DNA from: Candidatus Puniceispirillum sp.
GTDB taxonomy: Bacteria > Pseudomonadota > Alphaproteobacteria > Caedimonadales > UBA1908
NCBI GenBank assembly: GCA_013822015.1
Contig: PNJU01000005.1
Coordinates: 1 to 64,000, forward strand
Reading direction: 5' to 3'
DNA length: 64,000 nucleotides
The position numbers were made by a program, and so were the translations under genes. Shown piece by piece: positions 1 to 8,435 of the stretch. The first letter of the stretch is position 1; every line of letters begins with the position of its first letter. Below the pieces are notes generated by a model. It was not told the origin of the DNA. It made no database searches and saw nothing but the letters and a program-made list of their open reading frames with translations.

Positions 1-2471
1 AGGGGATGGATGTGGGTGCTGGCCTTATCCCTTGCAAGGCTTTCGTAGTGGCCAAGCAAACTTAGGAAAACAACTTCAATGGGAGAGTCTGGCGTTTTTT
101 TGATCACCTCGTACACCACACGGTCGCCGTCACTTAAGCGCCTGGAGAAGTAGACGCCACCAGAAGATGCAAGACTCTCGGGGCGCCCAAGACCCCCCCG
201 GGTTTGGTAGGGTTTCTGGGCAATCTCTGTGGCCAGCTCGTGAAACTTCTTTTGCAAGGCGGGTAAGAGTGCTGCGTAATCAGCCTCAGCCTTCTTCTTC
301 ATGAAAAGCATCGTCTGGCTGCGCGTGTTGTCGGTGGCACCTTGATCGCTTCGGGGTGTGTGCGTTTGTTGAGGGTGCGCAGTGCCGTGGGTTTTTTCCT
401 TTTGGCGCACGCTAGGAGCCTCGTAAGGCTTGTTTTCCATCATAAAGGGAGTGCTCGCCTCTTGGGCGTTGTTTAAGCTGGCCAGATAAGCCTGAAGCTC
501 TTTTTTTCGGAGACCCTGTTCAACTTCTTGGGTTTTTTGGAAGTGGCGATCCAAGTCCTTCAGGGACGTGGCAAATGTATCAATGCGCTGGCCAATGTCG
601 CTGATGTTGGGCGTGTGCACCTTCTTTGTAGACTTTTTGCCTTTTTTCTTGGCGGAACCGGAGGCGTTTTTTTTCCCCTGTGGTTGGGCGCTGGCCTTCA
701 GAAGACTCTTCTTGAGATCCTCCACTTCTTGGTTGCTGCGCTCAATTGCTTGGGTCAGCTCCCCGCAGTCGTCGAATCCTATGGCGGCTCTGGTCATGTC
801 GGTAAGATGTTCCTTCAGCTCATCCAAGCGTTTCGTGTAGTGGCGCCCAAGATGAGCCCGGACCGCGTCTCCCATGGTGGGCTGTGTGCGCGCTTGAGTG
901 CTTGATGAGGATGGGGGACGCTTATCTCGCTTTGAATCTGGTTTGCTTTCGAGGCCGTCTTGGCGGCTGGCCTGCACCAAGGTGGCAATGATGGTGGGCG
1001 TTTCGTTGTAGAGGGCGTCCTTGAGGGAGGCGATTTGCTCTTCATTAAGGGTATTTGAGACTTTCAAGTAAAGCTGGTTACTCCTCCAAGTAAAATAAAT
1101 GTCATAAATATCGGCGGCTTCGCGGTGACGTCCAAGAGCTGAGAGGGCTTTGGCTAAATCAAGGGAGAGGTCAAAACGATACCCCCTGAGGATGTCGCCC
1201 CCAGGACTGGGCATGGCGTTAACATCAGATGCCTTAAGATATGACAGGATTTGGCTCGTAAGATGCTCTACCTTCCCGTAGCGCTTTTGGCGGAGGAGGC
1301 CCTTTACCATGTTTGCCATCACAGACATGTCAATACTTGTGGGCTTGAAATTGTGGCTGTCTAAATGGAAGACTTCCTGGTAGCGGCCCCACCATCGGTC
1401 AAGGGCGCCGGGGTCTGTTGGAAATTCGCTGTGGTGGTACATGGCCCAAAGAAGCGTCCTTTGGGTGCATGGTTCTTGTGCGGCGTGCCACTTTTCATAT
1501 TCTGCCCAGGTGCTTAAGCACTCATCACCCCGGCCAAGGGCGTGATAGGCATTGGCAAGCAAAGGAAAAGCCCACGCGGCTTGTTTGCTTGTGGGGGATG
1601 TGCGCGTCAAGAATTCTGAACACTCATTGACGATGGCCAACGCTTGATCCCGCGGTAGGCCATTCTCGTGGCCTTCTGCCTGGGCAAGACGCAAGTAACC
1701 CTCAAGATCTTTCTTGAGCGTGGGGTCCAGGGCAGGCGTTTTTGCAAGGACTCTTTGAAACAGGGCATGGTCCCATTTACCGCTGTCCCTGAGATCCGTT
1801 GCCACGGGGGAGTTTTGCACTGTGATGAGGAGGTCAGTGATTTTGCTGCTTTGGGCAAGGGGAACCGTGCCGTCTGCGCGCGTGACGCGGCACACATAAT
1901 ACTCACTAAATTCCTTCAAACCATGCATTGCTGTGGAGATCTTCACCAAATGATTCTGGGTCAAGCTCTGGTGGGCGGGGGTGCGCTCCGTCAAAAGAAT
2001 GCCGAGCTTACAGTAAGTTTTGGCTACCTCACAAATCAGATCCACATTTGGGTAGGTCATCCAGAGTAGGCGGTCACTTGCACGCTGTTGGGAAGGGGAA
2101 TACATGCTCGCTGTTTCAATAAGATGATCAACGTACACACTTTTGTCAGGGATCTGATCATTGGAAAGGGTGTCCCCCACAAGGCAAATCCACTGGGCAA
2201 GTTCCTGTTGGATAAAAAAACCTTTTCGCGCCGCCTGGAGAATGGGCATTTGAACTGGTGGTGCTGCGGGGTCACTCAAAGACGCGCGCCACTCAGCCAG
2301 ATCGAGTCTTTGCTCTGTGCCCTTGGCTTTGCTTGGTGCCTTTTGAGAAAGCGCTGTCTTTGTTTCCGCCTCAAGGGAAGGGTGGCTGGCTTTGACCGTG
2401 AAAACACCCAGGGAACCTAAAAAGAGGAACTTTGTAAAATAAGTGACGCGCAAAACAAGCCTTGTATTCAT
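1..2471 (-). CDS. Exported helical-repeat protein with C-terminal YoeB-like RNase domain, copy A (3' end outside window)
   Basis: Open from ATG at 2471 through the window edge: 823 codons are visible and, by comparison with the three downstream paralogs, only about 5-25 are missing. I checked the frame at several points and found no break. The N-terminus is signal-peptide-like (hydrophobic stretch about residues 7-25, then VKASHP). The middle is alpha-helical with TPR-like pieces (AYHALGRGDECLSTW, ALSALGRHREAADIY), followed by a Lys-rich coiled coil. The last 95 or so residues align with YoeB: Asp-Tyr start, helix, GRPESL, FSRRLSDGDRVVY, then GHYE. Residues matching YoeB Glu46, Arg59, Arg65, His83 and Tyr84 are all present (His 808, Tyr 809). 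It belongs to a tandem family with 3044-5503, 5678-8152 and 8436-10985. RNase activity and target are inference; no antitoxin is visible nearby. Confidence 0.85.
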   Translation of the reverse strand, partial: MNTRLVLRVTYFTKFLFLGSLGVFTVKASHPSLEAETKTALSQKAPSKAKGTEQRLDLAEWRASLSDPAAPPVQMPILQAARKGFFIQQELAQWICLVGDTLSNDQIPDKSVYVDHLIETASMYSPSQQRASDRLLWMTYPNVDLICEVAKTYCKLGILLTERTPAHQSLTQNHLVKISTAMHGLKEFSEYYVCRVTRADGTVPLAQSSKITDLLITVQNSPVATDLRDSGKWDHALFQRVLAKTPALDPTLKKDLEGYLRLAQAEGHENGLPRDQALAIVNECSEFLTRTSPTSKQAAWAFPLLANAYHALGRGDECLSTWAEYEKWHAAQEPCTQRTLLWAMYHHSEFPTDPGALDRWWGRYQEVFHLDSHNFKPTSIDMSVMANMVKGLLRQKRYGKVEHLTSQILSYLKASDVNAMPSPGGDILRGYRFDLSLDLAKALSALGRHREAADIYDIYFTWRSNQLYLKVSNTLNEEQIASLKDALYNETPTIIATLVQASRQDGLESKPDSKRDKRPPSSSSTQARTQPTMGDAVRAHLGRHYTKRLDELKEHLTDMTRAAIGFDDCGELTQAIERSNQEVEDLKKSLLKASAQPQGKKNASGSAKKKGKKSTKKVHTPNISDIGQRIDTFATSLKDLDRHFQKTQEVEQGLRKKELQAYLASLNNAQEASTPFMMENKPYEAPSVRQKEKTHGTAHPQQTHTPRSDQGATDNTRSQTMLFMKKKAEADYAALLPALQKKFHELATEIAQKPYQTRGGLGRPESLASSGGVYFSRRLSDGDRVVYEVIKKTPDSPIEVVFLSLLGHYESLARDKASTHIHP

Positions 2472-2486
2472 AAATTGCCACTATGG

Positions 2487-2515
2487 CGTATAGTACATTT
2501 CATTTTTCTATTCAA
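2487..2515 (-). promoter_or_regulatory. Sigma-70-type promoter for copy A
   Basis: On the minus strand TTGAAT (2515-2510) and TATACG (2492-2487) are separated by 17 bases, ending about 15 bases upstream of the ATG at 2471, which implies a very short leader. Read from sequence only. Confidence 0.45.
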
Positions 2516-2584
2516 GTTTCTTATGGGATGGGCGCGCAGACCCTCAGATTGCGTATTTGTATGTCAATACCTCTCTTTATCGAA

Positions 2585-2691
2585 TATAGCCGAACCCTTA
2601 TAATTTGATCATGCGTTACTCGTCGCTCGTGTATACCTATACACATCGCTTGCCTCGATTCCTGTGATCAAATTAAACTGTTCTAGCTATA
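2585..2691. repeat. 107-bp inverted-repeat element (MITE-like), copy 1
   Basis: Starts TATAGCCGAACC and ends GTTCTAGCTATA, an imperfect terminal inverted repeat of about 28 bp flanking a central hairpin (GTGTATA/TATACAC). The same element, also 107 bp, is at 49956-50062 and a 105-bp version is at 17161-17265. TA-bounded ends match those of the IS630 remnant at 49956-50607, so it is probably a non-autonomous derivative. Confidence 0.7.
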
Positions 2692-2694
2692 TGA

Positions 2695-3006
2695 TTGACA
2701 GATCTATGGTTTTTTCTTGAAAATAAAACTGAGTGCGATAATAAAAATGGCAAAACCATACATTATTTGTTTATTTATACGACGGTTCTTACGGCGGTCT
2801 GCATTGGGGATGCGGCGCTTGCACAGCACCTGCCGGAAAAAGTTGAAGACGCCGCATGCCTGAAGGCCTGGATGGAAGAGATGCAAGGCCAGCTTGCTCA
2901 CAAAGACGCGACAAAACCCATTGGGGAGCGTCTGGAGGAGGCCCACAACAATGTTGTGCGCGCCAACATTAAAATCATTGAGGCGAAACTCGCCCAAAAG
3001 AAATAG
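2695..3006 (+). CDS. Small exported protein of unknown function
   Basis: I do not recognise this protein. The frame encodes a hydrophobic segment ending GDAALAQ (signal-peptide-like), then about 60 mostly helical, Glu/Lys-rich residues ending IIEAKLAQKK. The start is uncertain: TTG at 2695 gives a charged N-terminus without a clear ribosome site and TTG at 2767 gives a bare hydrophobic start. An ATG at 2747 lies one frame off and would read MAKPYIICLF before joining the signal peptide, so a one-base indel near 2770-2780 is possible. It is the only plus-strand gene in the first 8 kb and converges on the YoeB-like copy B, ending about 40 bp from it. It may be an intact small effector or a decaying one. 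Confidence 0.5.
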   Translation: MTDLWFFLENKTECDNKNGKTIHYLFIYTTVLTAVCIGDAALAQHLPEKVEDAACLKAWMEEMQGQLAHKDATKPIGERLEEAHNNVVRANIKIIEAKLAQKK

Positions 3007-3043
3007 CGCCCGGCCTGCCTGAAGGAGGCCTCGCCCTGGCCCC

Positions 3044-5503
3044 TCACTCCATGACAAGGGGATGGACGTGAGTGCTTTCCTTATGTCTTTCCAGGTTTTC
3101 ATAGTGTCCGAGTAAGCTTAAGAAAACGACGTTCACGTTGCCCGTTGCGCCTTTAATTAGCTCATACACAACCCGGTCGCCGTCACTCAGGCGCCTTGAA
3201 AAATAGATTCCCTGGGCTGACACAAGTTTTTTTGGACGTCCGAGCCCGCCAAGCACTTGATAGGGGTTCTGGGAAATTTGCGCGGCAAACCCGTGAAACT
3301 TACTCTGTAGATCCTGCTCGAGCTTTTTATAATCTGACGCTGCCTTCTTTTTCATCAAGAGCGTTGCCTTTGCTGTTTGCGGTGCAGACTGCTCGGTAGG
3401 GTTTTCTGGCGCGGGGGCAGGGAGCTTGGCAATGCCTCTCGTTTTTTCCTTGCCCGTGGGTAACTGCGCGGGTTCGAAGCTTGTGGGGAGGGCAAAAGTT
3501 GCAGCGTCATCCTCGTCAGCGCTCAAGCTTTTGAGGTACGCTTCAATTTCTTTTTTACGATGGGCCTGTCGCGTTTGCTCGAGGGGCTCCAAGATTTTTT
3601 CTAAGGTGCGAAGGGGCGTGCGCAACCCATCGATACGTTTGCCCAGCTCGGTGATGGTGGTGGGCTCGTTTTTCTTTTCAAGGGCCTTAGATGCGGCCTT
3701 AGTCAACTCACCCTTAAGGGTTTGGACTTTAGATTTATAACTTTCAAGGCTTTTTGTAAATCCGGCTGTCACCTCAAGTCCTTGTGATCTCTTCTCTAGT
3801 GCTTTAAGGTGTGTTTTCACGCTATCAATCATCTTGGTGTAATGGGCGAGCAAATGGGCCTTGGCACCATCGGCGAAGGATAAGCTTTTCCCAGGGCTGT
3901 GGCGTCCCGCGCGCATGGCTGCACTGGCACCGCCCCGGCGATCAGCTGATTTTAGATTTCGTGCCTGTTGCAATCTCTCCTTTGGCGTCAGCTGCTTAAT
4001 ATTGCCAGTTTGTGATAGGGCAATGCTTGCATATTCAAAGTCCTCACTCAGATCTAAGGATAAGAGCGTTTCTTCTTGCTCTTGACTGGCGCGTCCCATA
4101 TGCAAGTAGATGCCGAGCTGATCCCAGACAAAGAAAGTGCCATAGATTTGAACGGCTTCCTCATACTGGCCCAGATGTGTGAGTGAGCGCGCAAGCCGCA
4201 AAGCGTTCATCACACGCAGGGCGGTGTAGTGGTGTCTTGCTTTTGGGTCCGTAAAGCGCGGTTCTTGATCCTGAAGAAACGCGTTGATCTTGCGGGCCAA
4301 AAAGACACTTTCCCCATGGCGATTCAGGCGTGAGAAAGTATCCGTAATATTGATCATGAGATTGAGCTCATAAGCGGACGGGAAAAAGGACGCTGTGTCA
4401 AAGGATGCCTCCTTTTGATAGCGGTCCCACCAATGTTGAATCTTTTGCGGGTCGTCACTAAAGCTGCAGTGATGGACAAGGGCGTTGATGAGATCTCGGC
4501 GGCTCCATCCCTCATGGGCAGGGTGAAATTTTTCGTACTCCTGCCACGCCTTGAGGCAATTTTCTTTGTCCTCAAGGGTGTCATAAGCCCTTGCAAGAAG
4601 TGGGAAAAACCATTCAGCATGCTGGGCTTTAGGGTCCTCTCCAATTTCAAAGGAGAGGGGCAGTGTGCAGTCTTGGGTAATTTGGCGTGCCTTGTCTTTT
4701 TGGCGCGCCGTGTCGTTTTCAAACTTTTTCAGATGGCTCTCAAGCTCCGCAAGGCGGACGAATCCGTTGATATAGTCTTTTTCGTGAGGCGCTAACGCCG
4801 GTGTGTGTGTTGCAACGATGTCGAGAAGCACGCGGTCCCAGCCACTCCTGCGCGCCAGATCAACGTAAAATGGGGTCCTGTAAGCTGCAATAATAATCCC
4901 CATAATATCAAGGGCTTGAGCTTTAGTAAACTCATTTTGTGTGCTCGTAATGCGATCCACGTAGTGTTTGGACAGAGTTTCAAAGGCGTGAGACATTGCA
5001 GCGAGTGTGGCGCCACCTATGGCTTGCTGGTCCGGTGTTTCTTTGCACACATAGAGATTAATGAGGTGCAGGTAAGGCCTGATGGCATTGGGGAGGGACT
5101 CCATGTCCAAAAAGAGACCAGAAAGCGTGGTCATGGGCAAGGGGTCCTTGGGTGCAAAAATCCTCACAATATGAACGAGGTGGGTAACATAGGTGGGGCT
5201 ATCTTGGTGAATGGGGCCAAGGGCTCGCTCGCCAATGCCCGCTATCCACTCGCCCAGCTTTCCCTGGGCCTTAAAGGTTTCCATTCCGCCCATGAGTGCG
5301 TCGTTGGTCATGAAACTTGCGGGCGCGCTCTGGGCCAGGTACTGGGTCCACTCTTCTATGCTGGATTGCTTGTGAGGTGTCATCATGGCAGCTGTGCTTA
5401 AGGGCACCGCGCAGGTCATTTCAGGGATTTCATCGCTGCCAAAGAGGGTGGCCGAGGAGGTGAGGACAAGGGCAAGGGCGGTTGAGAGAGAGTGAATGCG
5501 CAT
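3044..5503 (-). CDS. Exported helical-repeat protein with C-terminal YoeB-like domain, copy B (Glu46 position changed to Lys)
   Basis: 819 residues. The frame is open 10 codons further upstream (5533), but MRIH at 5503 matches the starts of copies C and D and follows a GGAAAAG ribosome-site-like stretch. Signal peptide about residues 1-23. Residues about 30-500 are helical with TPR-like repeats (LARAYDTLEDKENCLKAW, LARSLTHLGQYEEAVQIY); about 540-680 is coiled coil; about 700-735 is a Pro/Ala/Lys linker. From about 735 the C-terminus aligns with YoeB (SDYKKLEQDL, GRPKKL, FSRRLSDGDRVVY, GHYE). The position of YoeB Glu46 is Lys here (GRPKKL), while both Arg, His 800 and Tyr 801 remain, so catalysis may be weakened. 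A conserved tail ending HVHPLV follows the toxin-like domain. Confidence 0.85.
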   Translation of the reverse strand: MRIHSLSTALALVLTSSATLFGSDEIPEMTCAVPLSTAAMMTPHKQSSIEEWTQYLAQSAPASFMTNDALMGGMETFKAQGKLGEWIAGIGERALGPIHQDSPTYVTHLVHIVRIFAPKDPLPMTTLSGLFLDMESLPNAIRPYLHLINLYVCKETPDQQAIGGATLAAMSHAFETLSKHYVDRITSTQNEFTKAQALDIMGIIIAAYRTPFYVDLARRSGWDRVLLDIVATHTPALAPHEKDYINGFVRLAELESHLKKFENDTARQKDKARQITQDCTLPLSFEIGEDPKAQHAEWFFPLLARAYDTLEDKENCLKAWQEYEKFHPAHEGWSRRDLINALVHHCSFSDDPQKIQHWWDRYQKEASFDTASFFPSAYELNLMINITDTFSRLNRHGESVFLARKINAFLQDQEPRFTDPKARHHYTALRVMNALRLARSLTHLGQYEEAVQIYGTFFVWDQLGIYLHMGRASQEQEETLLSLDLSEDFEYASIALSQTGNIKQLTPKERLQQARNLKSADRRGGASAAMRAGRHSPGKSLSFADGAKAHLLAHYTKMIDSVKTHLKALEKRSQGLEVTAGFTKSLESYKSKVQTLKGELTKAASKALEKKNEPTTITELGKRIDGLRTPLRTLEKILEPLEQTRQAHRKKEIEAYLKSLSADEDDAATFALPTSFEPAQLPTGKEKTRGIAKLPAPAPENPTEQSAPQTAKATLLMKKKAASDYKKLEQDLQSKFHGFAAQISQNPYQVLGGLGRPKKLVSAQGIYFSRRLSDGDRVVYELIKGATGNVNVVFLSLLGHYENLERHKESTHVHPLVME

Positions 5504-5677
5504 GAAAAAAGACTTTTCCAAGAAGACGTACACCTCTATCTATATAGCCACTTTTTGCATCAACGCGCCACCGCTGTTTTTTGCCATAATGTGGCAAAGA
5601 GTGTACTTGGCGCGTAGGCCGCGCAGAACCCAGGCCCGGCACGGTTAAGGCGCGGATCTGGGCGGTTACGCTGAGCG

Positions 5678-8152
5678 TTAGGATGACTTTTCTTTGGTTC
5701 TTTTTTGCAAGACAAGGGGATGAAAATGGGTGCTTTCCTGGTGCCTTGCAAGGTTCTCGTAGTGTCCGAGTAAACTCAAGAAAATGACGTTGACGGCGTC
5801 ACTTTCGTCTTTGATAAGCTGGTATACAACGCGGTCCCCGTCACTCAGGCGCCTTGAGAAATAGAGCCCCTCCCCAGACACAAGACGCTCGGGTCGCCCG
5901 AGGCCCCCAAGGATTTGATAAGGGTTTTGGGCGATTTCCGCGGCAAGCCTGTGGAACTTCCTCTGCATGTTGGGCAGGAGTGATTGATAGTCCGCATCCG
6001 CCTTCTTTTTCATCAAGAGGGCGGCCTTTGCCGGTGCAGGTTGCTGTGCAGCTTTCTTGGGCGCGGCGGCGGCGGGCTTTGCAACGCCTTTGGTTTTTTT
6101 CTTGCGCGCGGGCACTTGTGCAGGCTCAGGGCTTGCGATCGGGGTAAAGTGAACGGCACCTACTTCGTCAGCGCTCAAGTGCCTTAGGTATTCTTCAAAG
6201 CCCCTTTGTCGCTGGACTTTGCGTTCGCTTTCGGCAGGCTCCAGGGCTCGCTCCAGCACGTCAAAGGACGCCCAGAGGGTGTCCACGCGTTGGCCAACCT
6301 CGTTGATAGTGGGGGCGCCGCCACCGTTCTTCTTAACGGGCGCGCAAGAGACGCTTGCCAGCTCTTTTTTAAGCACTAGGATCTTAGATTGATAAGCCGT
6401 GACCGTTTGGTCGAATTCCTCGCTTAAGTGAAGCCCTTGTGCGCGCCTTGTTGTTTCTTCTAATTTTTCATCCATGCGCTTAAGTCGTTTTGTGTAGTGA
6501 TCAACCAAATGTGCTTTTGCACCATTGGCGATGGAGAGACTGTGACGCGCCGAGCTCTTTGCTGTACGCCTAACACCATTTCGTGCGCCTTTGCGGCTAG
6601 CTGCCTTTCCTTTTCGTGCTTGTTGAAGTTTCGCCTTAGGATCGGCCTGAGCCAGGAGCCCTATCTGAGACAAGGCGGTGGCCGCGCATCGCAGGTCTTC
6701 ACTTAGGGCATCTTCAAGCTCGTTTTTTTCTGTGCGCGTTACGTCGCAACCCGCCTTCAGGTAGATGTTATCTTGATCCCACTCAAAAAACGTTTTGTAA
6801 ATGGCGACGGCTTCTTGATAGCGACCCAGCTCGGTGAGTGAGCGCGCAAGACTTAAGGAGGTTAAGAAGTGGTGGGTTGTATAGTGTTCACTGAGTCGTC
6901 CATCAAGAAGACTTTTGCCTTCGTTCCCAAAGAAGTTCAGTATTTTTTGTGACAAGAACATGCTCTCCTCGTGGCGCTTGAGGCGAGAATATGCATCATT
7001 CACGTTGATCATCATGTTCAGTTCAAGATCCGTTGGCAGGAAACGGTCCATGTTAAAGGAGGTTTGCTTTTGATAGCGGTCCCACCAATGCTGTATGACC
7101 CGTGGCTCATCACTGAAGTGACAGATGTGGAAAAGCGCATTAATCATATCCCTGTAGCACCAGGGGTGGTTGGGGGGATAAAGTTTGTCGAATTCCTCCC
7201 ACGTTTTAAGGCAGTCGTCTTTCTGGTCCAGGGCATGATAAGCGCTGGCCAGGAGGGGGAAAGCCCACATGGCGTGGCTTTTACTGGTTTGATCGTCAAC
7301 TTCGCAGGACAAGGCGCCCCCAAACTGTTCAACAATTTTACGAGCCTCGGCTTTTGGAAATTTGTCCCCATAAGACTCAACCTTAGCAAGGTGGATGAAC
7401 CCTTTAATATAGTCTTTTTCGTACGGCGAAAGGTCCGGGGTACGTGCTGCGACGACGTCGAGCAACATGCGGTCCCACCCACTTCTGCGTGCCAGTTCAA
7501 TGATGAAAGGTGAGTGATATGCCGCCAGCATGATCTCTGTAATATCAAAGGCTTCGTCCCGTGTGAGGAACCCTTTTGTTTGGGTGATGCGATCAATATA
7601 GTGTTTGGAGAGCGTCTCAAAGGCAGCCATGAGCGTGTACTTTGTCATGAGCGTATTTTGCTCCGCTTGTTGAGCGGCTGACTGACCTGCTAAGCAGGTG
7701 TTAATAAGCGTGAGATAGCTCCATATGGCGTTTGGCAGCGCTTTATAGTCAGGAAAGAGTTCGGCCAAGGCCTCCATGGACAAAAGCTCCCTTGGTGCAA
7801 TGACTTTTACAGTGCTTACCAAATGAGCCACGTATGTTGGCTTGCTTAGGCTGGGGGGCCCAGAGATTTGCTTGCCAACGCGCGCGATCCAGTCAGCCAG
7901 CATTCCATGGTTTTTGAAGGTCTCCATAGCTTGGGTGAGGTCCTTCATTGTCACAGGGCCCTGAGGGTTCTCTTGGGAAAGGTAAAGGATCCAGTCCTCG
8001 ACACTTGATCTTTGAAAGGCAGACAAGGTGCGCACAGCCGCGGGGCCCGGTGAAGGTGCGGTGGTTCCCCTATCCAAGGTCTCGTCGCTGCAAAAAAGGT
8101 TGGAAGAGGTGATGACAAGACAAAGAGCTGTTGTGATGTAGTGAATGCGCAT
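5678..8152 (-). CDS. Exported helical-repeat protein with C-terminal YoeB-like RNase domain, copy C
   Basis: 824 residues from the ATG at 8152 (the frame extends 10 codons further, but MRIHYITTALCL matches its paralogs). The layout is the same as in the other copies: signal peptide (residues 1-22 or so), helical-repeat body with TPR-like units, a coiled-coil section about 540-680 and an Ala/Lys/Pro linker. The YoeB-like domain runs from about residue 735 (ADADYQSLL) through GRPERL, FSRRLSDGDRVVY and GHYE. All five YoeB active-site positions are matched (Glu in GRPERL, both Arg, His 797, Tyr 798). YoeB itself is a free cytosolic toxin of 84 residues; here the same fold appears fused to an export signal and a large helical body. 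Function as an exported RNase is inference. TATATAAG lies about 35 bases upstream on the minus strand. Confidence 0.87.
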   Translation of the reverse strand: MRIHYITTALCLVITSSNLFCSDETLDRGTTAPSPGPAAVRTLSAFQRSSVEDWILYLSQENPQGPVTMKDLTQAMETFKNHGMLADWIARVGKQISGPPSLSKPTYVAHLVSTVKVIAPRELLSMEALAELFPDYKALPNAIWSYLTLINTCLAGQSAAQQAEQNTLMTKYTLMAAFETLSKHYIDRITQTKGFLTRDEAFDITEIMLAAYHSPFIIELARRSGWDRMLLDVVAARTPDLSPYEKDYIKGFIHLAKVESYGDKFPKAEARKIVEQFGGALSCEVDDQTSKSHAMWAFPLLASAYHALDQKDDCLKTWEEFDKLYPPNHPWCYRDMINALFHICHFSDEPRVIQHWWDRYQKQTSFNMDRFLPTDLELNMMINVNDAYSRLKRHEESMFLSQKILNFFGNEGKSLLDGRLSEHYTTHHFLTSLSLARSLTELGRYQEAVAIYKTFFEWDQDNIYLKAGCDVTRTEKNELEDALSEDLRCAATALSQIGLLAQADPKAKLQQARKGKAASRKGARNGVRRTAKSSARHSLSIANGAKAHLVDHYTKRLKRMDEKLEETTRRAQGLHLSEEFDQTVTAYQSKILVLKKELASVSCAPVKKNGGGAPTINEVGQRVDTLWASFDVLERALEPAESERKVQRQRGFEEYLRHLSADEVGAVHFTPIASPEPAQVPARKKKTKGVAKPAAAAPKKAAQQPAPAKAALLMKKKADADYQSLLPNMQRKFHRLAAEIAQNPYQILGGLGRPERLVSGEGLYFSRRLSDGDRVVYQLIKDESDAVNVIFLSLLGHYENLARHQESTHFHPLVLQKRTKEKSS

Positions 8153-8292
8153 GAAAAAGAAGCTTTTAAAGAATATTGACACTTTCGCTTATATACACTT
8201 TTTTTGCGCCCCGATACTAGTCGTTGTTTTTGTCATTTGAAAAAAAATTCACGTGCCTGTCTTGCTCCCGCTTATCTCTCATTTTCATGTGC

Positions 8293-8321
8293 TTGACGGC
8301 GCTGGCGCGTGCACGTTAAAG
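8293..8321 (+). promoter_or_regulatory. Promoter of tRNA-Thr
   Basis: TTGACG (8293-8298), 17-base spacer, TTAAAG (8316-8321), ending 16 bases before the tRNA. The block CTTGACGGCG-Y-TGG recurs at 11124 upstream of another gene. Confidence 0.5.
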
Positions 8322-8337
8322 TGCCTGTGCATGGCGC

Positions 8338-8413
<76 letters not shown>

Positions 8414-8435
8414 TGATTCACAGGCCGTTATGTGG

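Noticed and set aside
4805-5401. 198-codon plus-strand frame opposite YoeB-like copy B
   Set aside because: It mirrors the coding frame of the minus gene, has no ribosome site and no recognisable protein features.
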